Assembly (NCBI GenBank): GCA_903896545.1
Contig: CAITYF010000182.1
Span: 1-43,101 of the forward strand
Direction: 5' to 3'
DNA length: 43,101 nt
Origin: an uncultured Myxococcales bacterium
GTDB lineage: Bacteria; Myxococcota_A; UBA9042
Part shown: positions 43,059 to 43,101 of the stretch, in pieces
Numbering within the stretch: the first letter of the stretch is position 1
How the letters are laid out: each line of letters begins with the position of its first letter
The notes under the pieces: generated by a model
Databases searched by the model: none
What the model saw: only the letters and a program-made list of their open reading frames with translations
Told to the model about the DNA's origin: nothing
Made by a program: the position numbers and the translations under genes

Positions 43059-43101
43059 CCCGCAGGACATGTAGAAGGGAGACCGTAGGGCGACGCCTCG
43101 A

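Noticed and set aside
43059..43101. Attachment site or integrated element after tRNA-Ser
   Set aside because: Only 43 bases remain before the window edge. No repeat of the tRNA 3' end or integrase can be seen.

Overview
The window is about 43 kb of GC-rich DNA (by eye well over 60% G+C), densely coded on both strands. It most likely comes from a predatory or social deltaproteobacterial lineage (Myxococcota or close kin such as Bradymonadales). The reasons are several lipoproteins built from four-cysteine 'CDDGxPCTxDxC' modules, a Ser/Thr kinase beside an FHA-domain sigma-54 activator, TPR/PEGA envelope proteins with C-terminal membrane anchors, and a giant DUF11-repeat outer-membrane protein. 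I see no transposase, phage gene, CRISPR array or other sign of a mobile element.

Layout. (1) 1-11177 is a lipoprotein region. A PQQ-type beta-propeller lipoprotein (minus, cut by the window edge) diverges from a 1440-aa lipoprotein with about 150 cysteines (plus). Facing them is a tightly overlapping minus-strand operon: TPR membrane protein, then Cys-module/propeller lipoprotein, then Cys-module/Ig-like lipoprotein. (2) 11178-14439 holds a divergent regulatory region with a GAGACA/TGTCTC inverted repeat, then a membrane Ser/Thr kinase and an FHA-sigma54 activator. (3) 14459-18283 (minus) holds trmFO, a 249-bp gap with two perfect DnaA boxes and a TGTTTGCA direct repeat, a possible degenerate DUF1287-like protein, and xseA. 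(4) 18459-20942 encodes one polypeptide that joins VKOR, DsbA-like thioredoxin, FGE/SUMF1-like and TlpA-like thioredoxin domains. (5) 20973-41603 (plus) is an envelope block: phosphodiester-glycosidase-type lipoprotein, PEGA protein, kelch lipoprotein, 4544-aa DUF11/beta-barrel protein, small Cys-rich lipoprotein, SH3-like membrane protein and an HtrA/DegP-type protease. (6) 41607-43101 holds a LuxC-family acyl-CoA reductase (minus) and tRNA-Ser(UGA).

How it may work together (inference). Most products are exported and many are rich in cysteine. The VKOR-DsbA-FGE-TlpA fusion looks like a self-contained periplasmic thiol-oxidation unit that could fold these proteins. The PEGA, kelch, giant protein and HtrA series could form, anchor and quality-control a very large surface structure. 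The kinase and FHA-sigma54 pair offers a phosphorylation-dependent transcription switch, but its targets are not visible here. The four-domain fusion and the 4544-aa surface protein are the most noteworthy items.
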